From: Neurospora tetraspora
Lineage: Eukaryota; Ascomycota; Sordariomycetes; Sordariales; Sordariaceae
Assembly (NCBI RefSeq): GCF_033439725.1
Contig: NW_026944391.1
Coordinates: 62,001 to 126,000, forward strand
Length of the DNA stretch: 64,000 bases
Direction: 5' to 3'
Shown here: positions 34,365-44,916 of the stretch, one piece after another
How the letters are laid out: every line of letters starts with the position of its first letter
Numbering within the stretch: the stretch's first letter is position 1
Position numbers and translations under genes: made by a program
Notes under the pieces: generated by a model
What the model saw: the letters and a program-made list of their open reading frames with translations, nothing else
The model's database searches: none
Told to the model about the DNA's origin: nothing

Positions 34365-35732
34365 TTATATTTAACCCTCTTTTTTAATACTCTATTATAT
34401 TTACTATTTTTTCGCGAATACGCCCAAAAAATCTCCCTCTTTATACTACTCTCATTTCCCTTAATAATAATACCCCTTCCTCTACGTCTCTCGTATCACC
34501 TCCCTTTCGCCAGTACGCTAAAAGAATCTCTACCGCTCTTACAATCCCTAATAATATTCTTCTTACTCAATTTACCCTATTCGTTTATAATTTATCTTAA
34601 TTTTAACTACTACTACCCAAACTCTTATCCTTCTTAATAATAGCACCAATTCTCCTTAAAATTTCGAACATTCAAACCTCCACGTAAATAAACTCGCCTT
34701 CTACAATACAAACTTATCGCCTACCTTTCGCCCGCTATCAAATACTTTAATAATAACACTTTTCTTTTAACCTCTACTTCCTCATCTCTAAAATATATTA
34801 CAATTAATAATAAAAGTAACCCAACACCCTAATCAACGCTTCGGTAATAAAAACTAATCGCTCCTCGAATTCCTCGGAACCGACTAAGATATAGAAAAAA
34901 TAAAAGAAAAAAAATAATAGCGGCGGTAACCTTAATCCAAAAAGCAATACCAATTTCGCAAAAATAAAATCAATCCATCTCAACCCAATTAAGGGCCCAA
35001 ACGGTTATAACGGCAACAACCAAGAAGAAAAACTCTTAAACTAAACAATACCCTATTAAAGGCAGCCCTAATAATACTAAGAGTAAAGGAGTATTACATA
35101 TCCAAAAGGAGAGACCTTTATAATTTACTAAATATATTATTTATTAATTAAATAAATAATAAAACTACTATACAATATCCTTCGCCGCCCAACCACACTA
35201 TTAATAGTATTTACTACAAAACGCAACCGTAAGAAGGCAACAAACGTTACATTTCGTAGGTACAAAAATTACTAAATTACCTTTATAGCAATAAGGGTAA
35301 AGCCCTTACTAACAAAGGAAGTAAAGCGATACGAAACACTAAGTAATAGCCTTAATCTAATTACCTCTATTACAAATCGTTAATATAACACGGCAAAAGA
35401 AATTCCCTAATAAGCAAGGTCTAAAAATATCCCCTAATTTAATCTTAATACCAAAGCCTTTAGCGCAACTCTATAAAGGTAATACTCAACCGTAAACATC
35501 ACTAACCCAAATAATTTTTAAGCAAGTAATCGTACAACGTTTATTTAGGGGCTCAATATAAATACTTTTCTTAATACTATTAATTTCTTCCCTATTCAAA
35601 TAAGCATTTAGTTAGGAACGGTCATTAATAAATTTCGTTATCTTCATATAATTAGCTACTCAATACTTTATACAGTAGACTACACTCTTTAGAAGGGTAG
35701 ACCGAACTTCCTAAGGGGGAGTAAGGGGGTAG

Positions 35733-36010
35733 TATTATAGGGCTAAAGCCTAAAGGTTAAATTTAATTATTACTAAACCGTATCCTACCTTATTAATAGA
35801 ATCCCTACCTTATCAATAAAGATATAAACCTTTTAATTAATTAGACCTACATACTTACCTAACCTATACGATCTTAGTACTAATTATACAAAACCTTCTT
35901 TCGACTATACCCTTCTAGTGCAATCTTTCCTCTCTTTCTTTCCTTATCAAATATAGCATTTCAACCTTACACGACTGCTCGCTGTGCCTTACTCTTGCAG
36001 ACCCGTTACA
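35733..36010 (+). repeat. Right LTR of the short element
   Basis: A 278-bp direct repeat of 34087-34364, ending CCGTTACA directly before the duplicated GTATA. Confidence 0.93.
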
Positions 36011-38021
36011 GTATATATTCTGTTCTTTATATAGAATTTGAAAATTTTATTATTAATTATATGAAAGAGTTAGATATCGGAAGCGGATATAGCGTTGAAG
36101 TCTATAACGTTACTGCTTTAATTAATATTAGCTTCGGGGGTAGAGGCGTTAATACCGGCACCGGTAGCGGTATTAATTTTATAAAAGGGGTTAGCGTTCT
36201 TCTTATACTAATCCTTATTTTTTAGGTTCTTAATTAAATTGCAGACTTTTAGTAAACTATTCTTCGTATTTATTATTAGCGGGCTAATTATTCTAATAAG
36301 CGAAAGTAATACGAATATATTCGTTAATCTTTTAACGAAGGTAATAAATCTTTATATTATCATTGAAACTATAACGATCGATAAAGAAGGTAAATTTCTC
36401 CTTAAAATTTTATTATTTTATTATTTTAATTATTTTTAATTCTTTTAATTCGTAATAAGAATATATTATAATATTACTATTATTATATTTTTTATTAAGT
36501 TCGTTAAATAGTTCGAGGGTTATATTCTATTTTGCGGGCTCGTTAGTAAGGATTTTATTAGATTCGATTTCGATAATTTTGAAGGGAGAGCCTTCAATAG
36601 AACGGGCAATTAACGAAAATTTAATACGTTCCGTAATAAAGATCTTTAATTTATTAATTTAAATTGATTTAATACGGAGACGCTAAGTATAATATTTAGT
36701 AGTACGCTTAATAGAAGTACTTTTACTATTGAAAGCGGAAGATATAATAATATACATTACCGACCTATAGCCGTTATTGTTATTAGAAGTTATTATTTTA
36801 GGGTCTTCGTTATTATTAGGATTTTTAGGAGGTAGGGGCGGGATAGCAGCTTCGGGCTCGGGGACGGGTTTTATTTTAGAGGCGGCGATAAAATATTAAT
36901 AAAGGTTATTAATATATTTTAAATATTTATTACGTTGCTTCTTATACGCTTTTTTAGAATTAGTACGAAAGTCGGCGAATTTTTATTTTATATAATAATA
37001 TTGTTATTAAGGGAATTAACGATATTAGAATAAATATTATAGATAGTTTTGAATTCGTCAGCGTAATTATTATGGAAGTTATTAATAACCTTATTATAAT
37101 TCTTAACTATTTCCTATACGTAGAGGAGGGTTTAAATTTAGATTATAGTAATATTATTATTACAACGTTTAATATTATATAGGGCGGTAGCGAATTTAGC
37201 TTCAGATATTTCGAATTCTTTTTATACTTCTTATATTTAAATACGAACGGCGACAATATTATTATAGAGAAAGCAATTAAGGGACCTAAAATTATTTAAA
37301 AGACGAGGAATTAAATAAAATTAAATGTATATTTAGTAGCGATATCGATTTAAATTGTTTAATTATTAAAAGATTTGAATGTTTAAATAATATTAGAATA
37401 ATATTTTTAATTAGCTGGATTTAGAATAGCGAAGGCGCTGATTGCGGTAATAATAAGAAAGTTATCAGTTATTAGGGGAGTATATAAAACGATATTACTA
37501 AATATTAATTATTAAATTAATACGCTAAGTAAGTAAAAGGGAAAAGAGAGTACGAGCCGTTTAATAGCGATATTCGGTTTAGTAGTTTATTTAATTCGAG
37601 GTTGGGATTGTAACGCGGGGTTTTAATCGTATAGAAACGAGTTTTAACTTCGAATCAATAATATTAAATTAATAACGTCGTAACGATTGAAATTAATTAA
37701 TTATAATTACTCTTCCCTTAAATAAGTGCGCGCAGCGTAATAGTTAGGTATAATAAATTATTACGGGGCGAAAGAGTATTATTAAGGGTAGGGTAAGATA
37801 TACGTTATTATACGAAGGAGAGAAAGGGAAGTGTGTATAGAGGATTGGCTATATAGGCGAGAGCTTAGGTAGGCTAATTTGTGCGCGCGTACGTGAGATT
37901 ATATATAATTAGAATATATGACTAGTGCGTGCGTATATGGCTCTAGGCTATAGCACCAGCTCTGGTATAGTATATGTGTAGTTAGTACAGTGCAACCATA
38001 CTATAGGCTAGCCCTGTGATA

Positions 38022-40008
38022 TTAATAGTAGCTTATTTACTAATAATAGTGCGAATTTAATTAACGAAATCCTTTATTATTAAGGGGAAGTAATACTTTT
38101 AATTAGGTATAATATAATACTAATACTATTTTTACTCTTTATAGTAATTCTTATATTTGCGCTTAGCTTTATATCCCTACGTCTTGACTAATTTATTGTA
38201 TAGTAAATTAAATGATTCTCTACCCTTCTTTTAGGCTTCGCGCTTAATTTCGCAGCGGTTTTTGAATTCGTATAGTATTAAGTTAATTATTAATTTTTGA
38301 TTAGAGCTAGCTATTTTAAATTATTTAGAAGTATTAACGGACGTAGCGGCGGGCGCGGTAATAGGTATAAATAATTAATGGTAGGAGTTGACGAATTGGG
38401 ACCATAATTGGAACTAGGACTATAATTGGAATTGGGAAATATTGTAACTAATTAACCACTCTATAAAAGAGGTAATTCGAGATAGGGTAGGCGTACTAAA
38501 GATAGAGGTAGTATTTGGCCGCGGGAGTCCCCTAATAATATAGATATAAGCGGTGATTATAATAAAATATCGTTTAACGGGTTATTAAAGAAAATTGTGT
38601 ATTACCTTCGAAATATTATAATACTTAAATAGCGTAATTAAATTTTTATAATTACTTCTTTTTGGGATAATATAATTTTAATAAAGCGTAGTACCTTTTT
38701 TATTCTTCTCTTATATATTAACCGATTAATTTATATATTGTATAATAATATTAGGGTTTATACCGAAGAAATTATATTCGTTGTAAGTTGTGTTTATAAG
38801 GTTGCCCTTTACTTTCCGTACTTTAATTACGAATTCGATACTAAAATTATTATAATCCTTTATATTGATACTACCGCTATTATTTTTCTCAATTCGAATA
38901 CGGTTAGTTGAAACGAAAGTAAGTAATTTGCTGGACTATATAAGGAGATTATTAAAATAGGTATCCGCTACCTATAGTCCGTTATATATAAATAAAATAT
39001 ATAGAAAGTCGGAGATTAGGGGCGGCCTTCGAAATATTATTATAGTACAGGATTTTTAAGCTAATTACTGACGAGAATGGGGAGTAGGAAGTATAGTATT
39101 AATTCGCTCGTTAATTTCGACTTCGCTTTATAACTTCTATAGCGAATATATATATTCTTCGTATAATTTTCAACTATTATTTACCATCGGTAATAAATAG
39201 TCTTTATTTTTATTATCAGCTAGGGTTTTGTAGTAAGGAAGTTATTACTTTTTAATTCGACGATATAGTAATTTAGGAATTTAATTATAATTTTAAAGGG
39301 GGGCGGGAATTCGAAAGGACGAAGTAATAATAGGAATTCAAAAGGTTAAGGGAATTCGAAAGGTCGAAGGAGTTGAAGAAGGAGCGGTCGAGGTAGTTGG
39401 AGGAAGAGTAGTCGAAGTAGTTGGGGGAGCGGTCGATAGGGAGGAAATTAGAAGTTTGAATATAATTTTTAAATTATTTGAGGAGGCAGCGGGAATTGTA
39501 ATAGAGATTGTATATTATTTGTTAATAGTATTAGCCTTCTTCAGTTTCGAAGTATTACCGCTATTTAATATAGAGTTTCGAATAATAATGCGTAGATTAG
39601 ATTTAGCTAGTTGGGTTAGTTTTGTAGTAATTATACCGTTTATAGTATACGCTGCTCAAGTAGGAGTCCTTTTATTATCTCCATTTCCGTCTTTTAAACC
39701 AGCGTTTATACGAGCTATACGGGCATTAGGTATTGAAAGCCGCTTCGATCGTCGGGGTTTATCCCTATCGTTAAAAAGGGAGTGTTTAAGAGGTATAATT
39801 AAGGCGGGCGCGGCGGTGCCTAGTATGAAGCGTATATGGTATAAACTGGCCTATTGATTGGGACCTTTTAATATTAACTTTAATCGATTAGAAGGATCTA
39901 TGCGAGTATATAGTAGTAATCGGATTGTAAATACCCTCAAGATTGGTGATAATATGGGCGTTTGAAGATTTTACTATTGTCACGTATCGACGGATTTACG
40001 ATGTGTGT
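38022..40008. other. RIP-mutated relic DNA of unknown identity
   Basis: On the minus strand, about 39000-38050, a frame with few stops gives coding-like text (for example EFVIKVRKVKGNLINTTYNE and VKRYFIIITAYIYIIRGLP) that I cannot assign. On the plus strand a 133-codon open frame (39456-39857) encodes a hydrophobic start and a basic end with no recognised domain. Both lie inside the inverted repeats and could be passengers of the Tc1-like element or parts of further insertions. Confidence 0.35.
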
Positions 40009-40063
40009 GTATCTGCCGGCTCAATTCAAAAGTGGGGACTGACACTGCGTTTTCAACGCACAG
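40009..40063 (-). repeat. Right terminal inverted repeat of the 9.4-kb element
   Basis: The reverse complement of 30644-30698 with two mismatches; not RIP-mutated. Confidence 0.95.
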
Positions 40064-40913
40064 CCTCTATGTCCGCCCGTAGGTTCATTTCCACTTCTTC
40101 CAACAGCTTCCGCCAGTGAGCAATTGCGGGGTCCATTCCATCCCGGGCGGCGACTACAACTACGAGATATACTACAACCTCTACACTACATCAACACTGG
40201 AAAGGCATGGTCTCTTTGCACCATCTGATTAGCTATTGAACTTGTAGAGATATGTTATGGATCAACATAGCAAAGTGTGTCTCTCCGTCCCTTGACGGCA
40301 TCATGGGGTTATCGTGCCAATGGCATGTGTTGCCCTGTGGTCCTGTCGTTCTTTGTTCATTGCCTAAGTGCAGCAGCTCTTTCAGCTTCCGTCTTTTGTT
40401 CGCAGCTGTCAATTATCTCGGGACCGGGCTTAACGGAGACATGCCCGACTGTCAAGTTCGCAACCGGACAGCAAAATGTGGCAGATCTGGTATATCTGTT
40501 TCAAGATAGATGTCATTCAATCCGAGGAGTCTAAAATTTCCAGTCGCTGCTGTAGCCGCACGGCAAATGTCAAAACGCACATGTTGCATGAATCATCCAA
40601 AAAGCACGTGTAATTCGGGGGATCCGCAACATTGCAAGAAACCTAGGCCCCGGGAGCCGGGACTAGACTATATAAGTTGCTTGATACCCACCCTCCCACC
40701 GTCCGCATCATGGCCCCGGCCCGGGCCAGACAGGTCACAGGGCCTCCATTGGGCAGCACGTTGCTGATTCTTGATTTCTTTTCCTTTTCTCATTCTTATC
40801 ATCATCTCGTTGGTACGGCTCTTTTTTCTCAATTCTTCCATTAGCGCATCCATCTAACCATCTCAACGTATCACTGGATATATACAACCACCAATCCGTT
40901 TTATGAACAAGAG
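40064..40913. other. Promoter region of the unidentified gene at 40914
   Basis: Normal composition resumes at 40064. An ACTATATAAG element at 40668-40677, about 240 bp upstream of the start codon, could be a TATA box. No coding frame is supported. Confidence 0.45.
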
Positions 40914-41906
40914 ATGGAGAGCAAAGGGTCAATACCTGAGAAGGCCAAGGGCAAAGGAAAGGATGTTGGGACGTCGGAGGATGTCGGCCACAATGGGCAG
41001 ACCGGGGGCGGGGACGACCTGCTTGCCCGCATCGCCAAGTCAGCAACATCACTACCTTCAGCTTTGTTCTCAAAAGAGAACATGGCCGGCGCAGTTTCAG
41101 GGCTAGGCAACGGCGAGAAGGGAGAAGGCTCACGAACGGCGGCGGCAGCGCCAAGGGCCACGGAAAGTCTCGAGCGCGTGGGTGAGAGTTCTGCCCAGCT
41201 TCACTCTGCCTCTCATGGCGCCGAGGCCATCAGGTCAGCTCAAACACAAGAACATGTTGCGATGCAAGAGGCCGAATTCGCCGCCTTTCTCGACACCACC
41301 GAGCCTCTTTCGGCGCCCGAAGGAACAGACGGATTGCAAGGGACGTGGCATATGAGAAGCAATGTTCCGAGCTCAACAGTACCAACAATAAACAACCAAT
41401 GGACTCCTTCTCTTCCGGCATCCACTGTCGCCGAACAGGAAGCCCGCGATGGCCAGGAAGTGGTAGCCTTGCTCTCAGGCCATCTGGATCTGGACTCAGA
41501 GCTCGCGGGCCCGGAGGAGGATACGATATCGCCAGACGACATGGCTAGCTTGCGCAAGGCTTTATTCGGAAATCAAGACGATCTCAGCACCAGCCCCTCG
41601 CCTATTGCGTGGGATCACGCGCTCAACTTCATCCCGCCCTCCTTGCTCGGGTTTCCAACGGCGTCAAGTACGAGGGATCTGCTGGGCACGGACGACGTGA
41701 GTGAGGGCTGGGAGACATGGATCGATCAGTGGTCTCGCGTGTTGACCGGCTATCACGACGAGGTTTGGGGAGACCTGGGCGCGCTGGTGGAGGAAGCGAA
41801 GAAGGAGGTAAAACAACTAGAGGAAGTCAAGCCGGGCGAAAGGCCGCCGGAGCCAACAGCTCTCTTGCGGCTCCGCGCCATTCTCGGACATTTGCGGGGA
41901 GCATAG
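40914..41906 (+). CDS. Hypothetical protein, 330 residues
   Basis: Single exon with good codon use and no membrane span or signal peptide. The first 110 residues are Gly/Ser/Lys-rich. An EAEFAAFLDT segment sits near residue 120. A helical, Trp-containing C-terminal half (WETWIDQWSRVLTGYHDEVW, then EEAKKEVKQLEEVKPGE) looks like a folded or coiled module. I do not recognise the family. The pattern of short hydrophobic motifs in a disordered chain is reminiscent of soluble peroxin co-receptors, but this is only an impression. Start chosen at 40914 because upstream ATGs are out of frame. Confidence 0.7.
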   Translation: MESKGSIPEKAKGKGKDVGTSEDVGHNGQTGGGDDLLARIAKSATSLPSALFSKENMAGAVSGLGNGEKGEGSRTAAAAPRATESLERVGESSAQLHSASHGAEAIRSAQTQEHVAMQEAEFAAFLDTTEPLSAPEGTDGLQGTWHMRSNVPSSTVPTINNQWTPSLPASTVAEQEARDGQEVVALLSGHLDLDSELAGPEEDTISPDDMASLRKALFGNQDDLSTSPSPIAWDHALNFIPPSLLGFPTASSTRDLLGTDDVSEGWETWIDQWSRVLTGYHDEVWGDLGALVEEAKKEVKQLEEVKPGERPPEPTALLRLRAILGHLRGA

Positions 41907-42645
41907 CGGAGGGGATTCGGGAACGTCCAGACAAGAGTCACGGCCCGTTCAGAAACAGCCCCGGTTCAACGGTCATGGGCACGTTGATTGTGTGTTATCG
42001 CCCGGATACTGAAATGACTGAACCCCGTGTACCCGCCATCTCAGTTGCTAGGAGTTGAAGTAGTCGACGTGCCATCGAGCCCCACGGAGAAGAACAGCAA
42101 GCATCATAGCTTCATATGAGAATGCCGACGGTGGGGTTCCAGCTGAAAAGAGACAAGGATCATAGACAAAGGGATCTTGAACTCATTTTGGTCTCTGCTG
42201 CAAACCTTTCGAAACCTTTTGCTAATTAGCATGGGCGACAGGCAGAGTATGGATCGTATGGATCGTATGTATTTTACACACCCGCTGGGCTACCCCCGTA
42301 CTGTGTGTGGTGGTTGCTGTGGCAGCGGTGCTGAGTGTTGAGTGCTGATTCGGCCAACAAATGACATCACTGAATGTTACACAAGCGGTGGAGAGATGGT
42401 AGCTGTGAGGCTATCGCCTAGATCAACAATTCTAGGTACCCTTACACACACCAGACAATGCCTTTCGAGAAAGAAGATGTTATTATTCAACACCTGATGG
42501 GCTTTTAGGGCTGACAGTGTACACTCAATCTCATATTCCCATCCTTGAATCATTTCTTTGCGCAATCCTTGCTTGCTTCAATCGGTTAGCTTACACGACA
42601 ACCGTATAGCCTGTATTGAAGACACATCATTGGTCAATACAGTCC
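41907..42645. other. Intergenic region left of the MITE
   Basis: No supported gene. A direct repeat GTATGGATC occurs twice near 42248-42268. Most likely the 3' tail of the preceding gene. Confidence 0.45.
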
Positions 42646-42647
42646 TA

Positions 42648-42778
42648 CAATCTAATACTGGTTTGTTTGTTAGCTGGGGTACTCGTACACGTGTAGTATT
42701 TTGGACGAAATCTATCCCGGGCTATCCCAAACCTTATACCCGAAGTCTCGAGCTAACAAACAAACCAGTATTGGACTG
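42648..42778. mobile_element. 131-bp Tc1/mariner-type MITE flanked by TA
   Basis: The two ends are inverted repeats of about 28 bp with two mismatches. The left begins CAATCTAATACTGGTTTGTT; the right, read inward, begins CAGTCCAATACTGGTTTGTT. Both are flanked by TA (42646-42647 and 42779-42780), the target duplication of the Tc1/mariner superfamily. The interior is too short to code. Both mismatches in the left copy are C-to-T or G-to-A changes. Confidence 0.88.
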
Positions 42779-42780
42779 TA

Positions 42781-43260
42781 GACCCTTTACTCAGAAGCAC
42801 CTTCTCTAGAAGGTTTTCAGTGACGGGAGACGGGAACACCGGCCAGTCTCGCGGGCACCAACAAGCGCTTGCTCGTAGCTGAGATGTGCCAGCACCCTGT
42901 CAGCCCGCCGCGATGGTGGGCTCGCCAAGTCCTATCACGCCGTACCAACCACGATTTCCAGCCTCCCGGGTTCCCTGGATGCGCAGGGTTGCATCTCGGT
43001 TTTGCATATAGGCTTCCCACCTGGATGCTCTGGAAACTCATTCACTCTTCACTCATAACTTCTGTGGCTGGTCTGAGCTGCTGCTGCTGCTGACCGACTT
43101 CATCCGGAAGCCTCATCGAGAAAGAGCCTCAGAGACCGGACGGGGCTGATAGCACGCTCATCTCAAGCTCACTCAGGTCTTATCGAACCATTTCTAGCCA
43201 CATCCCTCTTACCGACTTTATTTGGTTCAACTTCCGATCATACAGATTTACCACTGCATC
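42781..43260. other. Promoter and leader of the secreted Cys-rich protein gene
   Basis: No supported coding frame. A short CTG run lies at about 43077-43093. The stretch leads directly into the start codon at 43261. Confidence 0.45.
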
Positions 43261-44280
43261 ATGGGTAATCATTTCGGGACATGGCAAGCCTTTGTGCTGT
43301 CCTTCCTGGTCTTCTCGTTATCACAGTCGCCCGTCGTCCACGCTCAACAGCCCTTCCTGCCCGTTGAAACAGCGAGGGCACTCAGCAACAACGACGGCAG
43401 TGGCAGCACAGGACTCGAAAAACGGCAGGGATGCATCTCCAACTTCTTCAGCTGCTCAGGAGTAGGAGCTGCTTTCAGCGACGTATGTTGCCAGTACGGC
43501 TACACCTGCGCCCTTGATCAGAGCAACCAACCGGCTTGCTGTCCTGTAAAGTATGTAAACAACAACATCAACATATTGTCATACTGACCCCCAACTCAAC
43601 TCATCCCTACGGTACACAAGCATTCTTGCCTGCGTATTGTATCAAAGAGTTGGGTGGTGATGAAAACCTCACACCTCATATCATAGAAAAGAAAACTCAC
43701 TAACACCTGCACCACAGCGCCGTCTGCACCGGCACCGCCCCGGCCGGCTTCGCCGCCCCCAGCCCAACCGCGCCGGTCTCCTTCGTCGTCAACCCGTATT
43801 TCTCTTTCCCCTATGTCGCCACGTACTTCCCGGACGCCGAGCAATGCTCTTCGGCCGTCAGCCAATGCAGCGCCAACTACGTTGCCTGCAGCGACAAGCT
43901 GGACGGGCTAGGCGGCCAGTACGGCGTCACCATTGTGGTGCCCGGCGGCGCAGGGACGACCGTGGGCGTTAATGTCGGGACCACGGTTGGGCCTGCGAGT
44001 GCTTCCAGCATCTGTAAGTCTTAGCTGCCCTGCTGGTCCTTGAACGGGTTTTTTTTGAGGGGCATCCCGCTAACTGGTTCTCTCTTTCTTCTTTACAGGC
44101 AGCAGCTTGTCGAGCGTGGCTTGCCACGGTCTAGAGAATAACATGTGCTCGATGACCGCCACGACCGCCAGCGGCTTCTACTTTGGCACGGGTGCTCCTA
44201 ACAGGGCGTCCTCGCGCAGAGGCTTTAGCGGCATTCTTGTCGCTGCCGTTGTGGTGGCGACGGTGTCGGCTCTTCTCTGA
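43261..44280 (+). CDS. Secreted Cys-rich protein with probable GPI anchor
   Basis: Three exons, 43261-43550, 43718-44013 and 44099-44280, encode 255 residues. Introns have GTATGT and GTAAGT donors and CACAG and TACAG acceptors. Residues 1-29 form a signal peptide (AFVLSFLVFSLSQSPVVHA). A KR pair at about 57-58, just before the Cys-rich part, could be a Kex2 site. The Cys module CISNFFSC, VCCQYGYTC, ACCPVNAVC follows, then a Pro/Thr-rich link and a second Cys-containing domain (ADAEQCSSAVSQC-like, SVACHG, MCSM). The C terminus ends in a hydrophobic segment (ILVAAVVVATVSALL) after RASSRRG, typical of GPI addition. Similar proteins are common in the walls of filamentous fungi with no assigned function. 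Confidence 0.82.
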
Positions 44281-44916
44281 TTCTGCGCTCTCGGGAGGCG
44301 CTTACCCCTATCGGTTTTGAGCAAATCGGTGACGGACACTTGAGTGGAAAGTAACGAACGGAGTGACGAGGAGCGCGAAAGTGGTACCTTTAATGAGGCC
44401 GGTACCTTTTCCTTTGCAGTTATGATATCAACGAAGTCATGAATGAAATTAAGGAGCCATGAGATTCTGTCTTGGTCTGTACGTATGCATCATGATTAGC
44501 AACGTCCCAAATCTATAAACGGTCAACACGAATGACGAAATTGCAAAATGTTGTTGAAGACGTTGATTGAAAGCCAAGTCAAAAAGGTCCACAAAGTCGA
44601 GTGTGGTGAGTATACGCAAGGATCAAGAAGACTGAGTGACCACAAATTATGGGTGAAAAGGCATATATCGCAATGCACAAAACCAAAGCCAACTCGTCGG
44701 ACAGAAGCAAAAGGCATCGTGGATTCTCCAAAACATAGCAATTTTTGTAGTCGCTTGTGTACGCCATCGCTAAACTCTCAAAACCATAAAGTTATATAAC
44801 CGTTTTTCGATATCCATCTAAACTGGGAGCGAAAAAGGCAACATAAAATCAAAAGGAAAAGTGAACAAAATGGAACACATTATAGCCGAGCTAGCTCCCC
44901 ACTCTTTTCTTTCATT
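44281..44916. other. Convergent intergenic region
   Basis: The genes on both sides end toward this stretch. No coding frame with support; presumably two 3' tails. Confidence 0.5.

Larger units (their letters stand above)
34087..36010 (+). mobile_element. Short LTR retroelement fossil, nested, with 5-bp target duplication
   Basis: Two direct repeats of 278 bp (34087-34364 and 35733-36010) enclose a 1368-bp interior. GTATA is duplicated at both edges (34082-34086 and 36011-36015). The repeats begin TGTTATGG/TATTATAG and end in TTATA/TTACA. A purine-rich tract (CTAAGGGGGAGTAAGGGGG) precedes the right repeat, giving plus-strand orientation. The interior is too short for a full pol, so this looks non-autonomous or internally deleted. 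It inserted into the minus-strand gag/protease fossil. Differences between the two repeats are mostly RIP-type transitions, so its age cannot be read from them directly. Confidence 0.93.
32190..38021 (-). mobile_element. Gag/protease-type LTR retroelement fossil, interrupted
   Basis: On the minus strand a gag-like region (about 37500-36020), a CCHC-knuckle-like segment (about 34080-34040) and a retropepsin-like segment (about 33520-33200) occur in the order usual for LTR retrotransposons. They are followed by about 1 kb of unidentified coding-like sequence. The short LTR element at 34087-36010 sits between the gag-like part and the knuckle. A possible 5' LTR on the minus strand covers about 38021-37609: it starts with the TRTCA-GGGCTA pattern also seen in the other LTRs of this window and ends in GTTACA. 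No matching 3' LTR and no reverse transcriptase were found, so the outer limits are uncertain. The element is heavily broken by RIP-type decay. Confidence 0.55.
30644..40063. mobile_element. 9.4-kb RIP-mutated composite element with 55-bp terminal inverted repeats (Tc1/mariner type)
   Basis: The two ends, 30644-30698 and 40009-40063, are inverted repeats of 55 bp that differ at two positions. Both begin CTGTGCGTTGAAAACGC and contain CCCCACTTTTGAATTGAGCC. Between them the sequence is strongly AT-rich and RIP-like, while the flanks are normal gene DNA. A Tc1/mariner-type DDE transposase relic lies just inside the left end. Typical fungal Tc1/mariner elements are about 2 kb, so most of this block must be later insertions or passenger DNA. 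A gag/protease-like fossil and a short LTR element are recognised inside. No target-site duplication is clear at the outer ends: the left flank reads CCATGCCC and the right CCTCTATG. Confidence 0.85.
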
